Shown here: positions 6,708 to 11,584 of the stretch, piece by piece
Position numbering within the stretch: the stretch's first letter is position 1
Layout of the letters: every line of letters begins with the position of its first letter
Assembly (NCBI GenBank): GCA_020431545.1
Contig: JAGQIB010000114.1
Coordinates: 694-12,277, forward strand
From: Gemmatimonadota bacterium
GTDB taxonomy: Bacteria > ARS69
Reading direction: 5' to 3'
Length of the DNA stretch: 11,584 nucleotides
Notes under the pieces: generated by a model
Told to the model about the DNA's origin: nothing
Database searches by the model: none
The model's input: the letters and a program-made list of their open reading frames with translations, nothing else
Translations under genes and position numbers: made by a program

Positions 6708-7052
6708 ATGGCGATGGCTCGCTCCAGGGCGAAGGCCAAGGCGAAGACCAAGACGAAGGCCAAGGCCAAGCGGAAGCGCAAGGTGAAGGCCAAGGCCAAG
6801 ACGAAGGCCAAGGCCAAGCGGAAGCGCAAGGTCAAGGCGAAGGCCAAGACCAAGGCCAAGGCCAAGCGGAAGCGCAAGGCCAAAGCCAAGGCCAAGACCA
6901 AGGCCAAGGCCAAGCGGAAGCGCAAGGCGAAGGCCAAGGGCAAGGCCAAGGCCAAGCGCAAGGTCAAGCGGAAGCGCAAGGTCAAGGCGAAGGCCAAGGG
7001 CAAGGCCAAGGCCAAGCGTCGCGTGAAGCGTCGTCGCAAGGCGAAGGCCTAA
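6708..7052 (+). CDS. Lys/Arg-rich alternating repeat protein, histone-like
   Basis: This 114-residue protein uses only M, A, R, S, K, T, V and G: 51 Lys and 18 Arg, no acidic, aromatic or proline residues. Every odd-numbered residue from 5 to 113 is Lys or Arg, while even positions alternate among A, T, R, V and G. A 16-residue unit (KRKRKVKAKAKTKAKA) is repeated about four times. It resembles bacterial histone H1-like tails only in charge, since those usually carry AAKKP or KPAA repeats. A nucleic-acid or polyanion binding role is inferred. The ATG at 6708 has a clear GGAGG at 6694-6698 with 9-base spacing. A strong terminator follows, confirming a discrete transcript end. Lysine is coded as AAG except for one AAA at residue 59. 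The protein is probably disordered or extended. Confidence 0.85.
   Translation: MAMARSRAKAKAKTKTKAKAKRKRKVKAKAKTKAKAKRKRKVKAKAKTKAKAKRKRKAKAKAKTKAKAKRKRKAKAKGKAKAKRKVKRKRKVKAKAKGKAKAKRRVKRRRKAKA
6768..6959 (+). repeat. 48-bp in-frame tandem repeat (4 copies)
   Basis: Four near-identical 48-bp units begin at 6768, 6816, 6864 and 6912, each opening with the codons for KRKRK. A further KRKRK block starts at 6966, offset by 54 bases. Differences are mostly third-base changes or GTG/GTC/GCC/GCG codon swaps. The units preserve the reading frame, so copy number could change without a frameshift. Confidence 0.85.
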
Positions 7053-7077
7053 GACCAGCGCACAGAGGCAGGAAAGA

Positions 7078-7112
7078 GGGCGGGGCGCAGAGCGCTCCGC
7101 CCTTCGTCTTTT
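7078..7112 (+). terminator. Intrinsic terminator after the Lys-rich gene
   Basis: GGGCGGGGCGC (7078-7088) pairs with GCGCTCCGCCC (7092-7102) through 11 bp including one G-U pair, with an AGA loop. The T-rich run TTCGTCTTTT follows. It lies 26 bases past the stop codon. Confidence 0.88.
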
Positions 7113-7246
7113 CCACGTCCCCGCGCTGCGCCGCCGGCGAGTGACGAACGGGGTGTCCGGGCGGGAACTCCCGCGGGCGCCGTGGGTTGGCCTCAGCAGT
7201 GCTCGACGGGTATTCTCGTCCGAACATCATCCCGACAGCGCGCTCC

Positions 7247-7304
7247 GGTCGCGACGTGAGATCTGCGCCTAGGAGCCGGCGGGCACTCGGGAGAGATCGC
7301 GACC
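7247..7304. repeat. Perfect 8-bp inverted repeat, 42-base spacer
   Basis: GGTCGCGA (7247-7254) and TCGCGACC (7297-7304) are exact inverted repeats. The enclosed 42 bases contain further weak pairing. It could close a small structured RNA or be an operator upstream of the promoter at 7334; it could also be chance in GC-rich DNA. Confidence 0.3.
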
Positions 7305-7333
7305 GAGAGCCACCTGTTGGAATTACTTTCTGC

Positions 7334-7362
7334 TTGACAAAAATCGCTCCCGTTGCTTGATT
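7334..7362 (+). promoter_or_regulatory. Sigma-70-like promoter for the gene at 7441
   Basis: A perfect -35 box TTGACA (7334-7339) is followed after 17 bases by a weak -10 candidate, TTGATT (7357-7362). The local sequence is AT-rich compared with its surroundings. Transcription would start near 7369, giving a leader of about 70 bases. Confidence 0.55.
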
Positions 7363-7375
7363 CTACGCGATTTTC

Positions 7376-7417
7376 ACCGGGGATTCACACCCCGGTCGGC
7401 AGGCGGCGCAGGCCGCC
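7376..7417 (+). promoter_or_regulatory. Two-hairpin 5' leader of the gene at 7441
   Basis: ACCGGGG (7376-7382) pairs perfectly with CCCCGGT (7390-7396) around a 7-base loop. Five bases later GGCGGC (7402-7407) pairs with GCCGCC (7412-7417) around GCAG. The ribosome-binding GGAGG follows at about 7429-7433 and is left free. The leader could stabilise the mRNA or be a regulatory element; it matches no riboswitch class I recognise. Confidence 0.45.
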
Positions 7418-7440
7418 GTTTCGGGAGCAGGAGGGGATTG

Positions 7441-7857
7441 ATGGCGACCGTTGTCGAGAAGGCTCCGGTTCGCGACACGAGATTCGTCGTGAGCCCGAGA
7501 GACGGTAAGCGCCGCAAGATGAAGGTGCTCCGTCCGCCGGACGAGTCGGGACTGGTCTGGCTGAATTGCCTGAAGACGAACGCGCTCGTGTGCTGCGAGT
7601 ACGATCCCGACACGGACTCTCTGCGGAATGCACGGGACCTCGGCGATTTCGGCGAGCCCGCGCCCGAGGAGTTCCGGACCTACGTGCCGGAGGAGTCCTA
7701 CGAGATCGGCGAGTTCATCTACCACCAGACCTGGCGGGACGTCGGCCGGGTGATCGATCGGCGGGAGCTGCCGGGCGGTCGCTACTCGATCGACGTGGCG
7801 TTCCTGAACTTCGGTCTGAAGATGCTGATCGTGGAGTCCACGACGTTCACGCGCTAG
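7441..7857 (+). CDS. Conserved-looking small protein, UvrD C-tail-like region
   Basis: I do not recognise this 138-residue protein as a named family. It is soluble, with no signal peptide or membrane segment. The N-terminal half carries basic runs (GKRRKMK, 22-28) and a three-cysteine patch (C43, C51, C52). The C-terminal third (about 87-132) reads YEIGEFIYHQTWRDVGRVID, then YSIDVAFLNFGLKMLI. This pattern resembles the small beta-barrel found at the C-terminus of UvrD/PcrA helicases and CarD-like modules (xVGDxVxHxxFGxGxV, then V.F...G.K.L), which bind RNA polymerase or DNA. This similarity is by eye only. The ATG at 7441 follows AGGAGGGG with good spacing; a TTG at 7357 in frame lies at the -10 box and is unlikely. 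It has its own promoter and leader. Confidence 0.72.
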   Translation: MATVVEKAPVRDTRFVVSPRDGKRRKMKVLRPPDESGLVWLNCLKTNALVCCEYDPDTDSLRNARDLGDFGEPAPEEFRTYVPEESYEIGEFIYHQTWRDVGRVIDRRELPGGRYSIDVAFLNFGLKMLIVESTTFTR

Positions 7858-7865
7858 GTTGCACT

Positions 7866-7903
7866 CCCGGCGAGCTCGCCGGGCGACGCCCGGTTCGGCC
7901 GGG
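7866..7903 (+). other. Tandem hairpins between small protein and rhomboid
   Basis: A perfect 18-bp palindrome, CCCGGCGAGCTCGCCGGG (7866-7883), is followed by a second stem, CCCGG-TTCGG-CCGGG (7889-7903). Neither has a T tract, so termination is uncertain. They may attenuate read-through or stabilise the upstream mRNA end. Confidence 0.45.
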
Positions 7904-7934
7904 AGGACATCCTTCCGGCCGCGGGGCGTGACAC

Positions 7935-8597
7935 GTGTTCCTGCCATTGAAAGACGACAATCCCACGCGGGGAACCGCGTGGGTGACGATCGCTCTCCTG
8001 ATCGTCAATGCGGTGGCGTTCGTCCTGCAGATCACTGCCGCCGATCCCGATGCCCTCGTGCTTCGATTCGGTTTCGTACCGGCCGAGGCGTCGCTGGCCG
8101 CTCCGCTGCCGTTGTTCACGTCGATGTTCCTGCACGGCAGTCTGCTGCACCTCGGCGGCAATCTCCTGTACCTGTGGATCTTCGGAAACAACGTGGAGGA
8201 CGTGCTCGGATCGCCGCGCTTTCTCGCGTTCTACCTCGCGTGCGGTCTTGCGGGGCACGCCGCGCACTGGCTCACCGACCCGCACTCCTCGCTGCCCACG
8301 ATCGGTGCGAGCGGGGCAATCTCGGGAGTCCTCGCGGCGTACCTGCTGCGCTTCCCGCGCGCGTCCGTGACGTCGGCGATCTTTCTCATCTTCATCGTGC
8401 GGATCGTGCGGGTTCCCGCGGCGGTGGTGATCGGGATCTGGATTGCGCTGCAGGTGCTGAACGGTATGGTCTCCCTCGGCGGGGCACCGGCCGGAAACGT
8501 CGCGTGGTTCGAGCACCTGGGCGGGTTTGCCGGGGGCCTGATGCTGCTTCCGCTGTTCGCGATCGGCCGGGCCCGGCGCGAGGTGAGGTGGCGATGA
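7935..8597 (+). CDS. Rhomboid family intramembrane serine protease
   Basis: This 220-residue membrane protein cleaves membrane-embedded substrates within the bilayer. The N-terminus, FLPLKDDNPT, is the characteristic start of many bacterial rhomboids, which fixes the GTG at 7935 although no strong Shine-Dalgarno is visible. H72 and N76 lie in the conserved HLGGNLLYLWIFG segment. The catalytic serine is S126 in GASGAISG and the catalytic histidine is H194 in EHLGGFAGG, completing the Ser-His dyad. Six or more hydrophobic segments are present, and a short basic tail (RARREVRWR) ends the protein. Its stop overlaps the start of a lipoprotein gene (ATGA), so the two are co-translated. The substrate is unknown; the partner lipoprotein is a possible client, but that is speculation. 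Confidence 0.94.
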   Translation: MFLPLKDDNPTRGTAWVTIALLIVNAVAFVLQITAADPDALVLRFGFVPAEASLAAPLPLFTSMFLHGSLLHLGGNLLYLWIFGNNVEDVLGSPRFLAFYLACGLAGHAAHWLTDPHSSLPTIGASGAISGVLAAYLLRFPRASVTSAIFLIFIVRIVRVPAAVVIGIWIALQVLNGMVSLGGAPAGNVAWFEHLGGFAGGLMLLPLFAIGRARREVRWR

Positions 8598-9412
8598 GCG
8601 CGTTCCGCCGATTCGCGCTCGGCGTGGCGCTCGCGGGGGGCACCGCTCTCGCGGCGGGGTGTGCCGGGTCACCGCCCCGCCTCCCGGAGCCGTCGGACGG
8701 GCCGCGGACGGCCGCCGACTGGGTCCGGATCGTGTCCGCGCGCAACGACTCCCTCCGCACCCTGCGGGCGGATCTCGAGATCTCCTGGGCACCGGATGGG
8801 GAGACGGAGCCGCAGTCCTGCCGGGGCGCGGTCTCGTTCGAGTCCCCCGGACTCGTGCGCCTGAGAGGAACGTCGCTCGCGTTCTTTGCGATCTTCGACC
8901 TCGTGGTGGCCGCCGACGGCACGGTGTGGCTCGACCTCCCGCAGGAGAAGTTCGGGATTCTCGGCGACCGTTCCGATCCGGCGTGGGATCTGCTGCCGCT
9001 CTCCCCGGACCGCGTCCTCACCGCGCTGCTCGGGGATCCGCGGCTGACGCCGGAGGAGGTCGCCGCCTCGACGCTCGAGCGGTCCGACTCTCTGGTCGTG
9101 GTCTCGGGCGATTGGGGGCGACTGGAGATCGAGCCGGAGACCGGCCTGCCGTCCCGGTGGGAGAGAGGGGCCGGGGAGGTCGTCTGGAGCGACTGGGGCG
9201 TGCGCTCGGGGCGAGCCACGCCCGGGCGGACGCTCCTGATCGATCCCGACGGCGGCCGTCTCGAGGTCTCCTACGGCCGTTTCCGCGTGGATGAGGACCT
9301 CCCTCCGGGCCGCTTCAGCCCCACGATCGAGGAGGACCGGGAAATCCTCACCCCGGGCGAAGGCCTCGAGCGGTGGTCCCGGACGCGAATCAACGCATTT
9401 CGAACTGATTGA
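8594..9412 (+). CDS. Predicted lipoprotein, LolB/LolA-like (DUF4292-type)
   Basis: This 272-residue protein begins with a signal peptide: basic start (SAFRRF), hydrophobic core and a lipobox LAAGC with C23 as the lipidation site, followed by a Gly/Ser/Pro linker. The -3 residue is Ala instead of the preferred Leu/Val, so the lipobox is acceptable but not ideal. The mature part starts with SLRTLRADLEISW and contains RLRGTSLAFFAIFDLVVAADGTVWLDLP. This is the beta-strand pattern of LolA/LolB-like outer-membrane lipoproteins (convex beta-sheet binding lipid or lipoprotein). Such proteins are found in didermic bacteria and would sit on the outer membrane. The ATG at 8594 overlaps the rhomboid stop. 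The precise subfamily is uncertain because only the fold pattern was recognised. Confidence 0.72.
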   Translation: MSAFRRFALGVALAGGTALAAGCAGSPPRLPEPSDGPRTAADWVRIVSARNDSLRTLRADLEISWAPDGETEPQSCRGAVSFESPGLVRLRGTSLAFFAIFDLVVAADGTVWLDLPQEKFGILGDRSDPAWDLLPLSPDRVLTALLGDPRLTPEEVAASTLERSDSLVVVSGDWGRLEIEPETGLPSRWERGAGEVVWSDWGVRSGRATPGRTLLIDPDGGRLEVSYGRFRVDEDLPPGRFSPTIEEDREILTPGEGLERWSRTRINAFRTD

Positions 9413-9453
9413 AATTAAACGACTTGCGCGTCGAGTCAGGAGTTGCCGAACCT

Positions 9454-9469
9454 TGTGACAGAAGTCACT
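9454..9469. promoter_or_regulatory. CRP/FNR-like operator upstream of the sigma gene
   Basis: TGTGACAGAAGTCACT fits the CRP-type consensus TGTGA-N6-TCACA at nine of ten positions. The core is a perfect dyad GTGAC-AGAA-GTCAC (9455-9468). Its centre is about 42-43 bases before the predicted transcription start and abuts the -35 box, the classic class II activator position. Confidence 0.6.
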
Positions 9470-9497
9470 TGACAATGAGTCGCAAGATGCGGTTAAT
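9469..9497 (+). promoter_or_regulatory. Sigma-70-like promoter of the sigma factor gene
   Basis: A perfect TTGACA (9469-9474) is followed by 17 bases and GTTAAT (9492-9497), which matches TATAAT at four of six positions. Transcription would start near 9504. The surrounding 9413-9530 stretch is unusually AT-rich for this window. Confidence 0.68.
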
Positions 9498-9592
9498 AGG
9501 AACGATTCTCAGGTCGGTGGGTTGAAGAGATATCGATGGCGGACCAGAAGGAGTCCGCGGCGGGCTGCTCGACCGGCCCCGCCCCCGCCCGA

Positions 9593-9645
9593 GCCGGCGA
9601 AGCCGGCAGGCGGAGCACCGGGAATCCGGCCGGCAGGACGGCCGG
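9593..9645 (+). promoter_or_regulatory. Hairpins in the possible leader of the sigma gene
   Basis: GCCGGC (9593-9598) pairs with GCCGGC (9602-9607) around GAA, and CCGGCCG (9626-9632) pairs with CGGCCGG (9639-9645) around a 6-base loop. If translation starts at 9677 these lie in a leader of about 170 bases. If it starts at the in-frame ATG at 9536 they are coding sequence. Confidence 0.4.
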
Positions 9646-9676
9646 AGCGCGCGATTGGATCGCAGTGGGAGGGATC

Positions 9677-10534
9677 ATGAGCGCCACGAAAGTTCGCAGT
9701 ACGGCTCCGCTGGACGACTCGTTCGGCATGTACCTTCGGGAAATCGGACGAATCCCGCTGCTCACGCGTGAGCAGGAGGGGACTCTCGGCGTGCGGATCC
9801 GGGGCGGCGAAGAAGCAGCCGTTCACGAGCTCGTGCAGGCGAACCTCCGGTTCGTGGTGAACATCGCGAAGCGCTACATGAATCGCGGCATTCCGCTCCC
9901 CGACCTCGTGACGGAAGGCAATCTCGGTCTCTACGAGGCGGCGCGCCGCTTCGACGAGCGCAAGGGCTGTGCGTTCATTTCCTACGCCGTGTGGTGGATC
10001 CGGCGGAATCTGAACAAGGCCCTCGCCGAGCAGCTGCACCTCGTGCACTACCCGCACAGCCGCCGCGACACGCTGCGCGACGTCTGCCGCGCGGAGGAGT
10101 CGCTCGAGAAGAAGCTGGAGCGCGCGCCCTCTCTGGAGGAGGTCGCGCAGGCGATCGGCCGTCCGCGCCGCGAGATCGAGGAGGCGATGTCCTCCGTGCG
10201 CGCATTCTCCATGGTCACGGACTACGACGATCCGGATCGCGAGGCTCCGCTGAACCGCATCGCCGACGACACGGACGACATCTCGCCGGAGCTCGGCCTC
10301 GAAGGCACCGAGTGCCGGTCCGACGTCCGCGAGGCCGTCGAGTCGCTGTCGCAGCGTGAGGAGCTGATCATCAACCTGTACTTCGGCCTCACGGGCGAAG
10401 AGCCGTACACCCTGGGTGAGATCGGCGAGAAGCTGCATCTCTCCAAGGAGCGGATTCGCCAGCTGAAGGACCGAGCGCTTCTCCGCCTGCGCAACGGCAA
10501 TCTGTCGCGGCGACTCGAGGCGCACCTCAACTAG
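9677..10534 (+). CDS. RNA polymerase sigma factor, sigma-70 family
   Basis: This 285-residue sigma factor directs RNA polymerase to promoters. Region 1.2 (about 12-45) reads DDSFGMYLREIGRIPLLTREQE. Region 2 (46-118) has ANLRFVVNIAKRY, DLVTEGNLGLYEAARRFD and FISYAVWWIRRNLNKALAEQ, which melt and read the -10 element. Region 4 (about 218-275) ends with the -35-binding helix-turn-helix, YTLGEIGEKLHLSKERIRQLKDRAL. It lacks region 1.1, like the short RpoD/SigA form in Bacteroidota. Region 3.0 is divergent: LHLVHYPHS where primary sigmas have a SRTIRVP-like sequence, which may point to an alternative sigma. The ATG at 9677 follows GGGAGGG at a short 3-4 base spacing and gives the family-typical N-terminus. 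An in-frame ATG at 9536 would add 47 low-complexity residues. Own promoter upstream. Confidence 0.9.
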   Translation: MSATKVRSTAPLDDSFGMYLREIGRIPLLTREQEGTLGVRIRGGEEAAVHELVQANLRFVVNIAKRYMNRGIPLPDLVTEGNLGLYEAARRFDERKGCAFISYAVWWIRRNLNKALAEQLHLVHYPHSRRDTLRDVCRAEESLEKKLERAPSLEEVAQAIGRPRREIEEAMSSVRAFSMVTDYDDPDREAPLNRIADDTDDISPELGLEGTECRSDVREAVESLSQREELIINLYFGLTGEEPYTLGEIGEKLHLSKERIRQLKDRALLRLRNGNLSRRLEAHLN

Positions 10535-10578
10535 TCGAGCCGATCGGGCGGTTCGTACGCGCGAACCGCCCTGCTCGA
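10535..10578 (+). terminator. Long hairpin after the sigma gene; terminator or operator
   Basis: GGGCGGTTCG (10546-10555) pairs perfectly with CGAACCGCCC (10562-10571) around a 6-base loop. Outer arms TCGAGC (10535-10540) and GCTCGA (10573-10578) extend the stem across a small internal loop. It begins immediately after the sigma stop codon. The usual T tract is absent, so termination is uncertain. Its end is 16 bases before the Fur-family start, so an operator role is also possible. Confidence 0.5.
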
Positions 10579-10594
10579 CGGGCTCGAGGAAACG

Positions 10595-11140
10595 ATGGCT
10601 GCTCGCCGCCCCCTGCCGACGCGACGTCGGCCCTCCGACGAAGTCGACTGGAAGCACGTCGGCCTCCGCCGCACACCGCAGCGGGAGGTCGTGCTCGATC
10701 TCGTCCGCTCCTGCGACACTCATCCCACCGCGGAGTGGATCTACCGTCACGCGCGTCAGGCGCTCTCCGACATCAGCCTCGCCACGATCTACCGCACGTT
10801 GCGGATCCTGAAGGAAAAGGGACTGATCTGGGAGTTCAGCGGGGGGGCGAACCCGTCCCGCTTCGACGGAACGTCGCACGTGCACGAGCACTTGCGCTGC
10901 ATCTCCTGTGGTCTCGTCGCGGACATCGACCTCGAGGACGTGCGCGACCTGCGACGCGAGGTCTCCGAGCGGACCGGATGGACGCTCGGCCGCTGGCCGG
11001 TCGTGTTCCACGGCCTCTGTCAGCCGTGCGCCACGCGGCGGGCGGCGGTCCGCCAGGCGGCGGAGGAGCGTGGCCCGGGGGAGCCGGGCGCGAGTTCCGG
11101 CCCGGAGGACGATCGCGACCTGTGCGGAGGATTCTGGTGA
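10595..11140 (+). CDS. Fur/PerR-family metal-dependent repressor
   Basis: This 181-residue regulator binds DNA as a metal-loaded dimer to control metal or peroxide stress genes. The winged-helix domain contains LRRTPQREVVLDLV (24-37), H43 (a PerR-type metal ligand position) and the recognition region ISLATIYRTLRILKEKGLI (60-78). The dimerisation domain has RFDGTSHVHEHLRC with candidate ligands D91, H95, H97 and H99. The structural zinc site is two CxxC pairs, C102/C105 and C142/C145. The Asp at 91 is shared with PerR-type proteins but does not prove peroxide sensing. After the second CxxC an extra tail of about 35 residues is charged and probably disordered. The ATG at 10595 follows GAGGA with 4-base spacing. 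The stop overlaps the GTG of the next gene. Confidence 0.91.
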   Translation: MAARRPLPTRRRPSDEVDWKHVGLRRTPQREVVLDLVRSCDTHPTAEWIYRHARQALSDISLATIYRTLRILKEKGLIWEFSGGANPSRFDGTSHVHEHLRCISCGLVADIDLEDVRDLRREVSERTGWTLGRWPVVFHGLCQPCATRRAAVRQAAEERGPGEPGASSGPEDDRDLCGGFW

Positions 11141-11584
11141 TCGTCGAGCAGTACCCGATGGGTGCCTTCCAGGTGAACTCGTACCTGCTGCGCTGCGAGA
11201 GCACGGGGACCACCGTGGTGGTGGATCCCGGCGACGAACCGGAGATCCTGCTCCGCCGGCTCGACGAGATCGAAGTCGCTCCGGTGGCGATCCTGAACAC
11301 GCACGGACACATCGATCACGTCGCCGGCAACACGGCACTGAAGGAGCGCTACGGGATCCCGATCTGGATGCATGCCGAGGACCGATTCCTGCTCGACGCG
11401 TTCCCGCAGCAGGCCGCGATGTTCGGACTGGAGCTCACGCCGCCCCCGCCGCCGGACGAGGAGCTCGTGCCGGGACGCTCCTGGACCTTCGGCGAAGTCA
11501 CGCTCGACGTCCATTTCACGCCGGGTCACTCGCCGGGACATGTGGCGTTCGTGCACGAACGGATCGCGATCTCCGGCGACGTGC
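11137..11584 (+). CDS. Metallo-beta-lactamase-fold hydrolase, glyoxalase II-like (partial)
   Basis: The first 149 codons of a gene that runs off the right edge. It encodes a hydrolase with two metal ions, like hydroxyacylglutathione hydrolase or YcbL-type enzymes. The signature THGHIDH gives H56, H58, D60 and H61. The third histidine is H131 in TPGHSPGH, and the bridging aspartate is D148 in ISGD, just before the cut. The N-terminus VEQYPMGAFQVNSYLL matches this family (the phrase xxNxYLL is usual). The GTG start at 11137 overlaps the Fur-family stop and has GGAGG at 11126-11130 with 6-base spacing. It is thus the second gene of a Fur-led operon. The substrate, most likely a thioester, cannot be fixed from the visible part. 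Confidence 0.9.
   Translation, partial: MIVEQYPMGAFQVNSYLLRCESTGTTVVVDPGDEPEILLRRLDEIEVAPVAILNTHGHIDHVAGNTALKERYGIPIWMHAEDRFLLDAFPQQAAMFGLELTPPPPPDEELVPGRSWTFGEVTLDVHFTPGHSPGHVAFVHERIAISGDV

Larger units (their letters stand above)
7053..7440. other. Intergenic region with terminator, promoter and leader
   Basis: This 388-base non-coding stretch holds, in order: the terminator of the Lys-rich gene (7078-7112); a small hairpin, GCGGG-AACT-CCCGC (7161-7174); a long-range inverted repeat (7247-7304); a sigma-70-like promoter (7334-7362); and two leader hairpins before the next gene. No tRNA-like cloverleaf or plausible small coding sequence was recognised in it. Confidence 0.7.

Noticed and set aside
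6768..6959. Regular repeats resembling a CRISPR array
   Set aside because: Units are contiguous 48-bp in-frame coding repeats without unique spacers, palindromic repeats or cas genes.
6188..7039. Minus-strand open frame reading as alternating Leu/Ala/Phe, like a membrane protein
   Set aside because: It is the antisense of AAG/GCC codons in the Lys-rich gene; the + strand has the RBS, start and terminator.
7113..7330. Search for a tRNA or other known RNA in the gap
   Set aside because: No cloverleaf, TTCGANTC-like T-arm or CCA end was found; only isolated short stems are visible.
7319..7333. Possible second sigma-54 promoter upstream of the gene at 7441
   Set aside because: The GG and GC are 11 bases apart, not 10, and the flanking consensus is poor; the overlapping TTGACA promoter is the better reading.

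Overview
The window is a compact, high-GC bacterial segment in which every supported gene lies on the + strand. Genes are often joined by 4-base ATGA or GTGA overlaps. The primary-type sigma factor of about 285 residues, without a long N-terminal region, resembles the short RpoD/SigA form of the Bacteroidota/FCB superphylum. Together with the GldA/GldF/GldG-like ABC genes and the NtrC-type signalling pair, it suggests a high-GC FCB-related lineage (for example Eisenbacteria-, Krumholzibacteria- or Gemmatimonadota-like). This placement is an inference, not read directly.

Layout: (1) The end of groEL with a clean intrinsic terminator (1-161). (2) A tightly overlapping three-gene ABC-2 exporter operon: ATPase, permease and GldG-like accessory protein (196-3163). 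(3) A cytosolic PAS histidine kinase and its NtrC-family sigma-54 activator (3254-5871). (4) A 304-base gap holding a strong sigma-54 promoter and an upstream 10-bp inverted repeat. Both are well placed to drive a degenerate receiver gene (6176-6580) and, through a hairpin-rich spacer, an extraordinary lysine/arginine repeat protein (6708-7052) that ends at an intrinsic terminator. (5) A second gap (7053-7440) with a sigma-70-like promoter and a leader carrying two hairpins, ahead of a small unrecognised protein (7441-7857). (6) A rhomboid protease overlapping a lipoprotein gene (7935-9412). (7) A promoter with a CRP/FNR-like box at the class II position and a structured leader, then a sigma-70 family factor (9677-10534). 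(8) A Fur/PerR-family regulator overlapping a metallo-beta-lactamase-fold hydrolase that runs off the window (10595-11584).

The most interesting unit is region 3-4. A soluble kinase with a four-cysteine PAS domain would phosphorylate the sigma-54 activator. That activator could switch on a transcript encoding a receiver-like protein that has lost its phospho-acceptor, plus a protein about 60% Lys/Arg in which every second residue from position 5 to 113 is basic. The working hypothesis is signal-dependent nucleic-acid condensation. The DNA elements and protein sequences are directly visible; the regulatory linkage and function are inferred.
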